From Halomicrobium urmianum (GTDB lineage: Archaea; Halobacteriota; Halobacteria; Halobacteriales; Haloarculaceae): a stretch of DNA of 64,000 bases. The notes under the pieces are model-generated. The model saw nothing but the letters and a program-made list of their open reading frames with translations, searched no databases and had not been told where the DNA came from. Each line of letters begins with the position of its first letter. Position 1 is the stretch's first letter. A program made the position numbers and the translations under genes. Shown here in pieces: positions 1 through 7,932 of this stretch. The stretch covers positions 248,001 to 312,000 of the forward strand of contig NZ_CP084091.1 of NCBI RefSeq assembly GCF_020217425.1, read 5' to 3'.

Positions 1-720
1 ACAGGCCGTCTCGCCCGGGTAGATGGTGGGTCCGACCTGTCCGTCGACACCGTTCACGACGCCCAGCGTCCACGGCGTATCCGTCTCGTGTGCGACGTCG
101 TTCATCGTCGTCGTGATCGACGGGTAGGGCCTGTCGACGGCCACGACGCCGAAGTCGGACGCCGCGACGGCGTCCCCGAGCGCCCGCGGCTCGATCGACT
201 GGAGCCGGTCGTCGTCGAGGGATCCACCCCACTCCCCGGAACGAGACGACAGTGCGACGTACTTGATCTCCCCCACGTCGGCGGCCAGGAGGTCCTCGAC
301 GATACGCTTCCCCACCTCGCCAGCGCCGACGACGGTGACGATCGATCGGGAGATCCGGTCGACTGCGTCCGACTCGGCGTCTGAGACGGAGAGGTAGCCG
401 CCGAGCTTCGCTCGCCGTTCGTCGACCTGTTTCCCCGGATCGCGGACGATGCTCTTCTCCTGGAGTGAGCGCAGTACTGCAGCGACGTCCGATCGATCTT
501 CGGGGTCGAACCCATCGAGTATCTCGTCCACGTGGGTCCGCCCGTCCAGTTGCGAGACGAGGTTGGCGAGCGTGCCGTCCCTGTCGTCGTCGACGATCTC
601 GAACACCGGCCCGCTCCATGGACCGGCAGTGAAGTGGACCTCGTTCTCGTCGACGACGACCGGCGCGAAGACCGGGTTGACGCGGGGGTACGACGCCAGG
701 TCGTCAGTTCTCTCACTCAT
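1..720 (-). CDS. TOMM-type E1/ThiF-like cyclodehydratase partner (partial)
   Basis: The frame opens with ATG at 720 and runs off the left edge, so 240 N-terminal residues are visible. Residues 25-95 look like a PqqD-like/RRE leader-binding segment. Residues 131-136 (GAGEVG) form the nucleotide-binding glycine motif of ThiF/E1-like proteins, and the last visible residues (GPT..PGETAC) match the segment that in this family leads to a CxxC site. In azole RiPP pathways such proteins bind the precursor leader and present it to a YcaO cyclodehydratase; no YcaO is visible here and it could lie beyond the edge. The start overlaps the stop of the SagB-like gene by 8 nt, so the two are translationally coupled. 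Family assignment is fairly secure, substrate unknown. Confidence 0.75.
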   Translation of the reverse strand, partial: MSERTDDLASYPRVNPVFAPVVVDENEVHFTAGPWSGPVFEIVDDDRDGTLANLVSQLDGRTHVDEILDGFDPEDRSDVAAVLRSLQEKSIVRDPGKQVDERRAKLGGYLSVSDAESDAVDRISRSIVTVVGAGEVGKRIVEDLLAADVGEIKYVALSSRSGEWGGSLDDDRLQSIEPRALGDAVAASDFGVVAVDRPYPSITTTMNDVAHETDTPWTLGVVNGVDGQVGPTIYPGETAC

Positions 721-1594
721 GGGTTTGCGGATGGCCGACGGGGACGGTGTACAGTGCCGATTCGTTGACGCCGTCGACGCCGAGGAACTCGTCTAGGTCG
801 CCGAGGTAGCTCCCGACCGGGACGCCGCCGAGGCCGAGTGCCGCCGCGACGAGCAGCAGGTTCTGGGCGAGGTGTCCGGCCTCCAGCAGCGCGAACCGGT
901 AGCCCGTCGGGCCGTACTTGGCCTTGATCCGCGGGAACGAGCCGGTCAGGACGAACGTCACCGCCGAGTCGGCGACGATCCCCGAAGAGAAGTCGGCGTC
1001 CATGAAGGCGTCGGTGAACCCCGCTAGCGCGTCATCTCCATCGTCGATGACCCGGAGCGCGTGGTCCCGGACGGAGTAGTAGTAGGCCCCGTCCGCGACG
1101 CCGTCGCCGTTCACGACGACGGGGTACACCTCGACGGGGTACAGCCCGCCGGCCGACGGGTACGGCCGGAACGTCTCGTCGTACGGCTCCGCCTCCTGCT
1201 CGGCCGTTAGACCCATCGCGTGTCCGAGTAGGGTCCCGAGCGTTTGCTTCGTCACAGGCCGATTCGCGTAGTCACGGACGCTGCGGCGGCGGTCGAGCAG
1301 TGCACCCAGACTCCCGTCGACCGTCTCCGCGTCGGGGAGGGGAACGGACTCGTATCCGTGGTAGTCGTGCTCGACTACGGAGAATCCGTCCGGTAGCGCG
1401 TCCGTCGTGATCGCAGACCGGTTCAGGTATCGCCTGTCGAACTTCGTGTTCTCGTGGAAGAGTTCGCTGATATCGCTCCCCCGGACTCCCCGCTTGCGGA
1501 CGTCTGCGAGGAACGATCTGTTCCCCGTCAACTCTCTTCGACCGGCCGGGTGGTCCTGGACTGCCAAGTCCATGTTCTTAGACTGGGGATTCAT
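713..1594 (-). CDS. SagB/ThcOx-type nitroreductase-fold dehydrogenase
   Basis: This 293-residue protein has the nitroreductase-fold pattern of FMN-dependent SagB-type dehydrogenases: a RRRSVRDY segment near residues 102-109, PSAGGLYPVEVY near 145-156, and EAGHLAQNLLL followed by LGLGGVPVG in the last third. In TOMM pathways SagB oxidises azolines to azoles. It sits between the E1-like gene (8-nt overlap) and the candidate precursor 110 nt upstream. ATG at 1594 has a G-rich stretch about 10 nt upstream; an in-frame ATG at 1573 is an alternative. Cytoplasmic, no signal peptide. The family call is good; participation in azole formation depends on the neighbours. Confidence 0.8.
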   Translation of the reverse strand: MNPQSKNMDLAVQDHPAGRRELTGNRSFLADVRKRGVRGSDISELFHENTKFDRRYLNRSAITTDALPDGFSVVEHDYHGYESVPLPDAETVDGSLGALLDRRRSVRDYANRPVTKQTLGTLLGHAMGLTAEQEAEPYDETFRPYPSAGGLYPVEVYPVVVNGDGVADGAYYYSVRDHALRVIDDGDDALAGFTDAFMDADFSSGIVADSAVTFVLTGSFPRIKAKYGPTGYRFALLEAGHLAQNLLLVAAALGLGGVPVGSYLGDLDEFLGVDGVNESALYTVPVGHPQTHE

Positions 1595-1704
1595 GAATCT
1601 ATGGACCCCCCATCACGCTGATCAGGTAAGAAACTGTTCCAGAGACGTGCTGTCGCAGTTCTGCGCAGATCGTGCGGTCGACGCGAGAACGAAGGCGGAC
1701 CATC

Positions 1705-1893
1705 CTACTGGAACCCCACCGGGGCACAGTGTGGATCGAAGACGGAGTGGCAGTTACTGCAGTAGAAGACCGAGCCACGACACAGGTCCGAGAGCGACTG
1801 CGTCGATGCGGGCTCGTGTCCACACGTTGGACAGTTCTCCAGGGTTTGTCTGGAGGGCGACGGCATCGTCAGGTCGACGTCGAGTCCGAACAT
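1705..1893 (-). CDS. Cys-rich small protein, candidate RiPP (TOMM) precursor
   Basis: The 62-residue product has six Cys, including CPTC (21-24) and CSNC (45-48), with many Ser and Thr in its C-terminal two thirds and a Cys-poor N-terminal 20 residues that could act as leader. It is the first gene of the minus-strand operon with SagB-like and E1-like proteins. A TATA-like element lies about 30 nt before its ATG, and the palindrome at 1940-1954 lies just upstream of that, which supports real expression. The paired CxxC motifs could instead make it a plain zinc-ribbon protein. Precursor status is inferred from context, Cys/Ser/Thr content and size. Confidence 0.55.
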   Translation of the reverse strand: MFGLDVDLTMPSPSRQTLENCPTCGHEPASTQSLSDLCRGSVFYCSNCHSVFDPHCAPVGFQ

Positions 1894-1939
1894 TACAACT
1901 GGGGCGTCGCGTTACCGCCACATGTAATCTGAACTCGGC

Positions 1940-1954
1940 CTACAGCGGCTGTAG
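1940..1954. promoter_or_regulatory. Palindrome CTACA-N5-TGTAG, copy 1
   Basis: Perfect copy (spacer GCGGC) in the divergent region between the RiPP-like operon and the radical SAM gene. On the minus strand it lies about 12 bp upstream of a TATA-like element (about 1921-1928) that precedes the ATG at 1893. It is farther (about 58 bp) from the TATA-like CTTTAT before the plus-strand gene at 2047. It is one of nine copies in the first 27.4 kb and a candidate regulator-binding site. Confidence 0.6.
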
Positions 1955-2046
1955 CACCCCCGTCCGGCCACCGGCTCGCCCGGAGCTACACAGCGTGTGG
2001 GGTAGCGTGCCGGCCTTTATGCCGGGCTTTCGATGCCTCGGACGAG

Positions 2047-3006
2047 ATGAAGTCCATCACTGGCAACGAGACGGTCGACGCCGCGATCGATCGCATCTTC
2101 GCCGGCGAACAGCTTGACGAAGACGACTACCTGTCCCTGTACGACGAGCCTGTCACGGACCTGACGGCCGGCGCCGACCACGTCCGCTCGAAGATGGCCG
2201 GCGAGGGGGTCACAGTCCGCGGGCTCGGCTACGTTACCCGGGGGATCTGTAGCCAGGACTGCGGATTCTGCGCCTATTCGGCGCGGTACGACACGGACGT
2301 CGAGCAACACGGCGTCGTACCGCCGGAGCTGCTGGAGGAGGCGGCCAAGCGCGCGGAGCGGAAGGGCGCCGAACGGTTCAACGTCGTGTCGACCCGGCGT
2401 GGCGCCGACAGCGAACTGCGGACTGACGAGTGGCAGGAGGTCCTCACCGCCATCGAACTGATCCGGGAGGAGATGGATCTGGACGTCGACGCGTGCCTGG
2501 GGTTCCTCAAGCCGGACGAGGCCGAAAAGCTCGCCGCAGAGGACGTCCAGCACTACGTCCACATGGTCGAGACCTCGCCGCGGTACTTCGAGGAGATCAC
2601 GAGCACGCACACCTTCGAGGACCGCCTGGAGACGCTGAAAGTCGCCAAGGAGGCCGGTATCGACCTCTGCTCCGGCATCATCGTCGGGATGGGGGAGACG
2701 CCGGCCGACCGGATCGCCGCGGCGCTAGAACTGCGTGAGGTCGGCATCGACGTCTTCTCACTGAACGTCCTCTCCCCGGCCCAGGGGACCCCCGTCGCCG
2801 AGAAAGTCGGTGACTCGCCCGACATCACCCGCGAGGGGATCCTCAAGACGCTCGCACTCGTCCGGTTTATCCATCCGGACGCCCGGATCGACACCAACAC
2901 CGCCCGGGCTCCTATCAGCCGAGACGAGTTCCTCGAGGCCGGCGGCAACAGCCTCCAGCTGGGCGACATGATCCACTACGACAATTACCCGGTCAACGAG
3001 GCGTAG
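2047..3006 (+). CDS. BioB-like radical SAM enzyme
   Basis: The 319-residue protein carries the radical SAM cluster CSQDCGFC (Cys 68, 72, 75) and is closest in layout to biotin synthase: SARY after the cluster, a YVHMVETSPRYFEEI segment where BioB has YxHNLDT, and CSGIIVGMGET. The BioB substrate Asn/Asp pair (NLDT) is replaced by VET, so the substrate may not be dethiobiotin. A TATA-like CTTTAT about 30 nt before the ATG suggests a leaderless transcript. The PLP enzyme starts 1 nt after its stop, so they form an operon. It could be a true BioB of a divergent haloarchaeal type or a modification enzyme tied to the divergent RiPP-like operon. Confidence 0.75.
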   Translation: MKSITGNETVDAAIDRIFAGEQLDEDDYLSLYDEPVTDLTAGADHVRSKMAGEGVTVRGLGYVTRGICSQDCGFCAYSARYDTDVEQHGVVPPELLEEAAKRAERKGAERFNVVSTRRGADSELRTDEWQEVLTAIELIREEMDLDVDACLGFLKPDEAEKLAAEDVQHYVHMVETSPRYFEEITSTHTFEDRLETLKVAKEAGIDLCSGIIVGMGETPADRIAAALELREVGIDVFSLNVLSPAQGTPVAEKVGDSPDITREGILKTLALVRFIHPDARIDTNTARAPISRDEFLEAGGNSLQLGDMIHYDNYPVNEA

Positions 3007-3007
3007 C

Positions 3008-4120
3008 GTGGACATGGATCCGGCTGCCCTGCGAGCGAACATACCCGCGCTGGAAGACACGACCTACCTCAACACGGGGGCGAGTGGTCCGTCCCCACAG
3101 CGTGTCGTGGATGCCGCCGAGGATGCGCTCGAACAGCAGGCGTTCGACGCGCCCGCGGACGAAGGAGTGTACGCCGCGGCCTTCGAAGTGTATGAGGATG
3201 CGAGGGAGGCGGTGGCTAATCACATCGGAGCCGATCCGATAGACGTGGCGCTGACCGAGAGCACGGGTGACGGCATCGCCCGGGTGGCCGCAGCGATCGA
3301 CTGGGAGCCGGGCGATGTCGTCGTCACGACCGACCTCGAACACACCGCTGGGACGCTCCCGTGGCGTCGCCTCGAACGGCTCCACGACGTGGAGGTGCGC
3401 GTGGTCGAGACCGTCAACGGCCGCGTCGATCAGGATCGCTTCGCCGAGGCAGTCCGAGACGCGCGACTCGCGTCGTTCAGTTCCGTCAGTTGGACCGCAG
3501 GGACCAGGCTACCGGTGGCGGAGCTCACGAGCATCGCACACGACGCGGGGACGCGCGTGCTCGTCGACGCCGTCCAGTCCGTCGGTCAGCACCCCGTCGA
3601 CGTCTCGGAGTGGGGTGCCGATGCCGTCGCCGCGTCGGGCCACAAGTGGCTCCTCGGCGACTGGGGCGGAGGGTTCTGCTACCTGTCCCGGGACTTTGCG
3701 GAGCGGCTCCACCCGGCGAACCTGGGGTACTTCGGCGTCGAGTACCCCCCGACGGCGGACTACGACCTGAAGGCGGGCGCGGCCCGCTTCGAGGTCGGAA
3801 CGACGTCGATTGCCCCCTACGCCGCGCTTCGGGAGGCGATCGCGGTGATTGAAGACGTGGGCTACGAGACGATCGAGGCCAGCATCGAGCGATTGACCGA
3901 CCGACTGAAGGACGGCCTCGACGACGGGCAACTGTACTCCCCGCGACGCCCCGAGTCGGGGCTCGTCTCCTTCCGGGTATCGGACCCATCGTCGACGGTC
4001 GAGTCGCTACGGGAGCGGGGTGTGCGCGTCAAACGCATCCGGGACACCGATCTAGTCAGGGCGTCGGTTCACGTGTTCAACACCGCGGCCGACGTCGATC
4101 GACTGCTGGCGGGTCTCTGA
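3008..4120 (+). CDS. PLP-dependent class V aminotransferase family protein
   Basis: Fold-type I PLP enzyme of 370 residues. Landmarks are TDLEHT with His112 expected to stack on PLP, LVDAVQS with Asp187 and Gln190, and GHKW with Lys213 as the Schiff-base lysine. It resembles cysteine desulfurase/isopenicillin epimerase-type proteins, but the C-terminal region where desulfurases carry the catalytic Cys loop shows no Cys, so a simple NifS/SufS role is doubtful. GTG at 3008 follows the radical SAM stop directly; ATG at 3014 is an alternative. Pairing with a BioB-like enzyme suggests sulfur or amino-group supply, which is inference. Confidence 0.75.
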   Translation: MDMDPAALRANIPALEDTTYLNTGASGPSPQRVVDAAEDALEQQAFDAPADEGVYAAAFEVYEDAREAVANHIGADPIDVALTESTGDGIARVAAAIDWEPGDVVVTTDLEHTAGTLPWRRLERLHDVEVRVVETVNGRVDQDRFAEAVRDARLASFSSVSWTAGTRLPVAELTSIAHDAGTRVLVDAVQSVGQHPVDVSEWGADAVAASGHKWLLGDWGGGFCYLSRDFAERLHPANLGYFGVEYPPTADYDLKAGAARFEVGTTSIAPYAALREAIAVIEDVGYETIEASIERLTDRLKDGLDDGQLYSPRRPESGLVSFRVSDPSSTVESLRERGVRVKRIRDTDLVRASVHVFNTAADVDRLLAGL

Positions 4121-4173
4121 GGGACTTCGTGGATCGAACGCCGTTCCTGCCTCTATCAGCAGTCCCTTAACGG

Positions 4174-6030
4174 ATGGCGACCGACACTCCTCGACCGATG
4201 GGAGCGTTCCGGCTCGTCTACAGCCACTCGCGGCTCAACGTCGAGCAGATGCGCGTCGAGCTCCGGGAGCAGTTCCTCTCCGAGCGGTGTGAGCACGACG
4301 ACGTCGAGTACGATTCGGACTCCATGACGGGGTTCTGGCGTGGACGCCTCGGGACCGTCTTCTACGAGTGGGACCTCGAGCCCGATCCGGAAACCAGTTC
4401 GTACGTCCTCCACCAGCGTGTCCGATTCTCGTCAGAGACGATCAAGCGGTTCGCGTTGCACGTCGCCATCTGGCTCGGCTTCTGGGCTGTCCTCTATCGC
4501 GTCCAGACGACCCGGATCGCCGTCGCCGACCTGAACCTGTTCACCGTTCTGGGTGCGACGGTCGCCGGCGTCGGGCTCCTGCTGTTCGGCCTGTACGACG
4601 CGCTCCGCCTCCTCGACCTCGAGCAGTACCCCGACCCGCTCATCGACGGGCGGGACGTCGGGTTCCGGTACGAGCGCTACAGGCCCGTGCGCGTCCTGCA
4701 GTGGCTCGACGGGCTGAACAAGGTCGGGCTGGCCGCCGCGTTCGTCGCCGCCGATCCGGGGATCACGCTCCGACTCGGCGCCGTGTACGGGACGCTCGCG
4801 GCGACGTTCCTCGCGGTCTGGTTCGCCGACGGCGGGGAGCGGCTCGTCGCGCTCATGGACCGGTCGGCGATCGGTGACCTCCGCCGGTCCGGACTCGGCA
4901 AGCGGTACGTCCAGTACACGTGGCGGCTGTCGGTTTGGATCCTCGTCGCGCCGGTGCTGACGGTCGCCGCGCCGGTACTGGTACGGCGCTACGTCGCGTT
5001 CGAGGACGCTCGCGTCCTCGAGCGGTTCACTGCGGAGGCCCCGCACTCGGTACCGATGGTGGACACGGTGCTGAGTCTCGCCCTCGTGGCGATAGCGGTC
5101 TCCCTGTTCCGGAACCTCTCGGACGAGCAGTTCAAGATGGAGTACTTCGACTTCGAGCACCGCGAGACGACGTGGATCGGCCGCCTCGTGGACGCGTCGG
5201 CGGTCGCCGTCTCGTCGGCGCTGGTGTACGTCGCGCTCCTGAAGGCCGCCGAGGTGCTGCTCGGGGTCCCGGTCCCGGTCCTCCCGGACTCGGCGCTCGA
5301 CCTCCCGAAGACCTCGGTCGTCGCCGCGCTCCTGGCCCTCTATCCCCTCGCGGGGGTCGCCTACCAGTACCGCAAGCGGACGGGAGAAATCGAGGCGATG
5401 CTCGCTGCGTCCACGCTCGACCTGATCGAGGCCTCGGGCCCGGACGGGACGATGTTCGAGGCCTCGTTTCGCGTGCTGGACGCCGCAGAACACGACGCGA
5501 CGAGCTTCAGATTCGACGGCGAGGACCACGTGATCGTCACCCGCGGGCTCGTGGATGACCCGGCGATCGGCGATCGAGAACTGGCTGCGATCGTCGCCCA
5601 CGAGCACGGACACGTTGAGAACGGCGACACTCGCCTATGTAACCGCATCCTTCTGGCGAGCAGCGCCCTGCTCGTCGGGCAGAACGTCCTCTACGACATG
5701 GTCGACTTCTACGATCGGGAGTTCCACGCTGACGAATACGCCGCTGACGCGGTCGGCAGTGATGCGGTCCGGAGTGCCTTGACGGTCCTGAAAGAGAGCG
5801 ACGACGCGGGCGACACGTCGCAGTCGTTCGGTCCGAACTTCGGCCCGGGATTCGCCCTCGCGGACCGGGCACCCCGACTCACGCAACCCTTCGAGCTCTT
5901 CTTCGGCGGCTTCGCCGTCTCCGAGGCTCATCCGTCGTTCGACGAGCGGATCGATCGCCTCTCGTCAGACGACGAGTCTCTGTCCGGCAGCGGCGCGGGG
6001 AGCGCTCGGTCGAGTCGGGCCGAACCGTAG
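4174..6030 (+). CDS. Membrane M48-type metallopeptidase, active-site motif intact
   Basis: A 618-residue protein: a soluble N-terminal segment of about 90 residues, several hydrophobic helices (about 90-420), then an M48-like domain with AIVAHEHGHVENGD, zinc-binding HEHGH at 476-480, and a downstream DREFHADEYAAD segment expected to give the third ligand. M48 enzymes such as HtpX and Ste24 cut membrane or misfolded proteins at the membrane. ATG 4198 is an alternative start. The last 103 nt overlap the convergent gene at 5928-7781, which encodes a related protein, so opposing transcripts may affect each other. Family call good; substrate unknown. Confidence 0.8.
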   Translation: MATDTPRPMGAFRLVYSHSRLNVEQMRVELREQFLSERCEHDDVEYDSDSMTGFWRGRLGTVFYEWDLEPDPETSSYVLHQRVRFSSETIKRFALHVAIWLGFWAVLYRVQTTRIAVADLNLFTVLGATVAGVGLLLFGLYDALRLLDLEQYPDPLIDGRDVGFRYERYRPVRVLQWLDGLNKVGLAAAFVAADPGITLRLGAVYGTLAATFLAVWFADGGERLVALMDRSAIGDLRRSGLGKRYVQYTWRLSVWILVAPVLTVAAPVLVRRYVAFEDARVLERFTAEAPHSVPMVDTVLSLALVAIAVSLFRNLSDEQFKMEYFDFEHRETTWIGRLVDASAVAVSSALVYVALLKAAEVLLGVPVPVLPDSALDLPKTSVVAALLALYPLAGVAYQYRKRTGEIEAMLAASTLDLIEASGPDGTMFEASFRVLDAAEHDATSFRFDGEDHVIVTRGLVDDPAIGDRELAAIVAHEHGHVENGDTRLCNRILLASSALLVGQNVLYDMVDFYDREFHADEYAADAVGSDAVRSALTVLKESDDAGDTSQSFGPNFGPGFALADRAPRLTQPFELFFGGFAVSEAHPSFDERIDRLSSDDESLSGSGAGSARSSRAEP

Positions 6031-7781
6031 TAGAGCAGCAGTGCTGGCAGCATACGACGGTCGAGCCACCGGCCTGCAGGGCCGCCCGCAGTGTGGGGCA
6101 TCGTGTTCGTCGGCTCCTCATCTGCCTTCGAAGGCGGCTCCGCCGGCCGATCCCGGAGCTTGGCGAGTGCCGCGTCCAGTGGTGCGGATCCGTCAGCAGA
6201 CGCGGCCATCCGGTCGACGAGCGGGACGAGTGCCGGGCCGAGGTTGCGACCGCCTGGTACGAGAACTGCCAGCGCCGCCAGTGCACGGACGGCAACCGGC
6301 GGTTCGGTCCCGGCAGCCGCGACGGCATCGACCAGGGCCGCGAGCTCGGCCGAGTCGAGGTCTGTGGCGACGTCCGACGGGAGATACAGACACAATGTGT
6401 GGCCCAGAATGCGGACCGGCTCGATTGATTCGGCCGACGACGACGTCTGGACGGCCGGGAGCTGCCGCCCCGGAACCGTAATTGAGGTGCTTCGGGTGAA
6501 GCGGATGAAGTGCCCGACCGGGGTCATAATGGCGGTGACGGCGGCGCTGACAGGGAGCAGGGCAACCTGCGCGAAGACGACGAGCAGCGCGAGCAACGAC
6601 CCAGTCCGGGGTTCGACCACTGGAACAGCGGCAAAGGTCCGATCGAAGACCGCGAACGTCGCCGTCAACAGTGCCTCGGCGGACTGGTCCATCGACTGCG
6701 GCAGCATCGCGACGGCCGGCGCGAGGACGGCGTCCGGAAGCGGCCATCGGCCCGCGATCCCGAACCAGATGACGCCTGCCGCGACGAGCGCACAACCCAG
6801 CGCGAGCGCGCCCCAGAGGCAGTACAGGAGCGCCAGCGTGATCCGGTGTCTCTCGGATCCGGCGGTGTGGGGTCGCGCTCCATCGAGGAAGTCGGCGATG
6901 CGCTGCGCGTCGGCGACGGCGTCGGAACTGACGTGGACGCCGAGGTAAAGCCCGTAGACGCAGACGGCGACGGGGAACCACTCGGCAACCTGGACGAGCA
7001 GTACCAGGGCGTCGCTGCCGCCGGTCTCGACTGCGCTGCCGGGCAGCCCGCTCCCGACGGACGCCGCCGCCGGCGCCGGGCGGTCGAACAGGTCGGCCAG
7101 ACCCGACACCGCGTGGGCGGCCAGGACGGTCACCCCGAAGACGATGCCCAGAGAGAGGACCGTCGAACCCACGAACCCCAGCGGGATCCGGAGGACGTGC
7201 GCGGCCTGGGTCGCCGACTGGAACGGGAGCGCGTTCCGGCTGTAGAGGACGCTTGCCGCGTACGCCAGCGTCAGGGCCGTGATCGCGATGCCCCACGTTC
7301 CCGCGGGACCTCGCGTCCCCGCGTACCGCCCGATCGCGAGCATACCACCCAGGTAGAGTCCCGCGACCGCGGGGTGGACGCGGTGCGACGCCCGGCGGAG
7401 CGGCGCCGTCGCGAGGAGTGACGGGTCGTATCTGCTCGCGTAGACGACGCCTATCGCCAGCGCACCGGCCACCAGCAGCGACGGATTGAGCACGGCGAGC
7501 ACCGCCAGGCCGACCAGCCCGTAGACGAGGTACCGAACCCAGCCCGGGAGGACGCGGGTGAGCGTGACCTCGGGCGGGCTGTCCGGGTCGGCTGATCCGT
7601 CGGCGTCGGCAACCGTCAGGACGTACTTCTCTCCGGTCGACGTGCCGGCGTACGTCCAGCGTCCCTCGCCAGTGGCCACCCACCGCGGTGCCGACCTGAC
7701 CCACGACACGGCGTCGGTCCCGTCGTCGGCCACCCAGCGCTCCCGCACCGCGTGAATCGGTTCGGGGCTCGGTAGATCCAT
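5928..7781 (-). CDS. M48-like membrane protein without HExxH (pseudo-peptidase)
   Basis: 617 residues with a soluble N-terminus, multiple hydrophobic helices (about 85-430) and a C-terminal segment that parallels the neighbouring M48 proteins. The residues LCLYLPSDVATDLDSAELAALVDAVAAAG occupy the place of the 'latent enzyme...ELAAIVAHEHGH' stretch, but no His or catalytic Glu is present; GGRNLGPALVPLVDRMAASAD aligns by eye with GQNVLYDMVDFYDREFHADE. It is therefore probably a non-catalytic paralogue, perhaps a partner or decoy for the two active peptidases that flank it. ATG 7781 is preceded by a TATA-like TTAAT tract. Assignment rests on pattern comparison only. Confidence 0.6.
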   Translation of the reverse strand: MDLPSPEPIHAVRERWVADDGTDAVSWVRSAPRWVATGEGRWTYAGTSTGEKYVLTVADADGSADPDSPPEVTLTRVLPGWVRYLVYGLVGLAVLAVLNPSLLVAGALAIGVVYASRYDPSLLATAPLRRASHRVHPAVAGLYLGGMLAIGRYAGTRGPAGTWGIAITALTLAYAASVLYSRNALPFQSATQAAHVLRIPLGFVGSTVLSLGIVFGVTVLAAHAVSGLADLFDRPAPAAASVGSGLPGSAVETGGSDALVLLVQVAEWFPVAVCVYGLYLGVHVSSDAVADAQRIADFLDGARPHTAGSERHRITLALLYCLWGALALGCALVAAGVIWFGIAGRWPLPDAVLAPAVAMLPQSMDQSAEALLTATFAVFDRTFAAVPVVEPRTGSLLALLVVFAQVALLPVSAAVTAIMTPVGHFIRFTRSTSITVPGRQLPAVQTSSSAESIEPVRILGHTLCLYLPSDVATDLDSAELAALVDAVAAAGTEPPVAVRALAALAVLVPGGRNLGPALVPLVDRMAASADGSAPLDAALAKLRDRPAEPPSKADEEPTNTMPHTAGGPAGRWLDRRMLPALLLYYGSARLDRALPAPLPDRDSSSDERRSIRSSNDG

Positions 7782-7932
7782 CAGTCACCCGTCCCGTACC
7801 GCTCCGGGGTCTTAATTGTTCGATAGTTGCAGTCCAACGGCTGCTGCCAGTGCCACCCGCGCTCAGCCGTCGTTCTCACCGGTAGCTATACCCGACTGGC
7901 TGCGAACAGACCGGTAACTTCCCCGTAGCGCT

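Noticed and set aside
4432-5613. A 393-codon antisense frame inside the first M48 gene
   Set aside because: Arg/Glu-rich shadow of the sense gene; no promoter and no motif.
6193-7788. A 531-codon frame in another register of the 5928-7781 gene
   Set aside because: Arg/Gly-rich with no membrane helices; the chosen frame gives a consistent multi-helix protein related to its neighbours.
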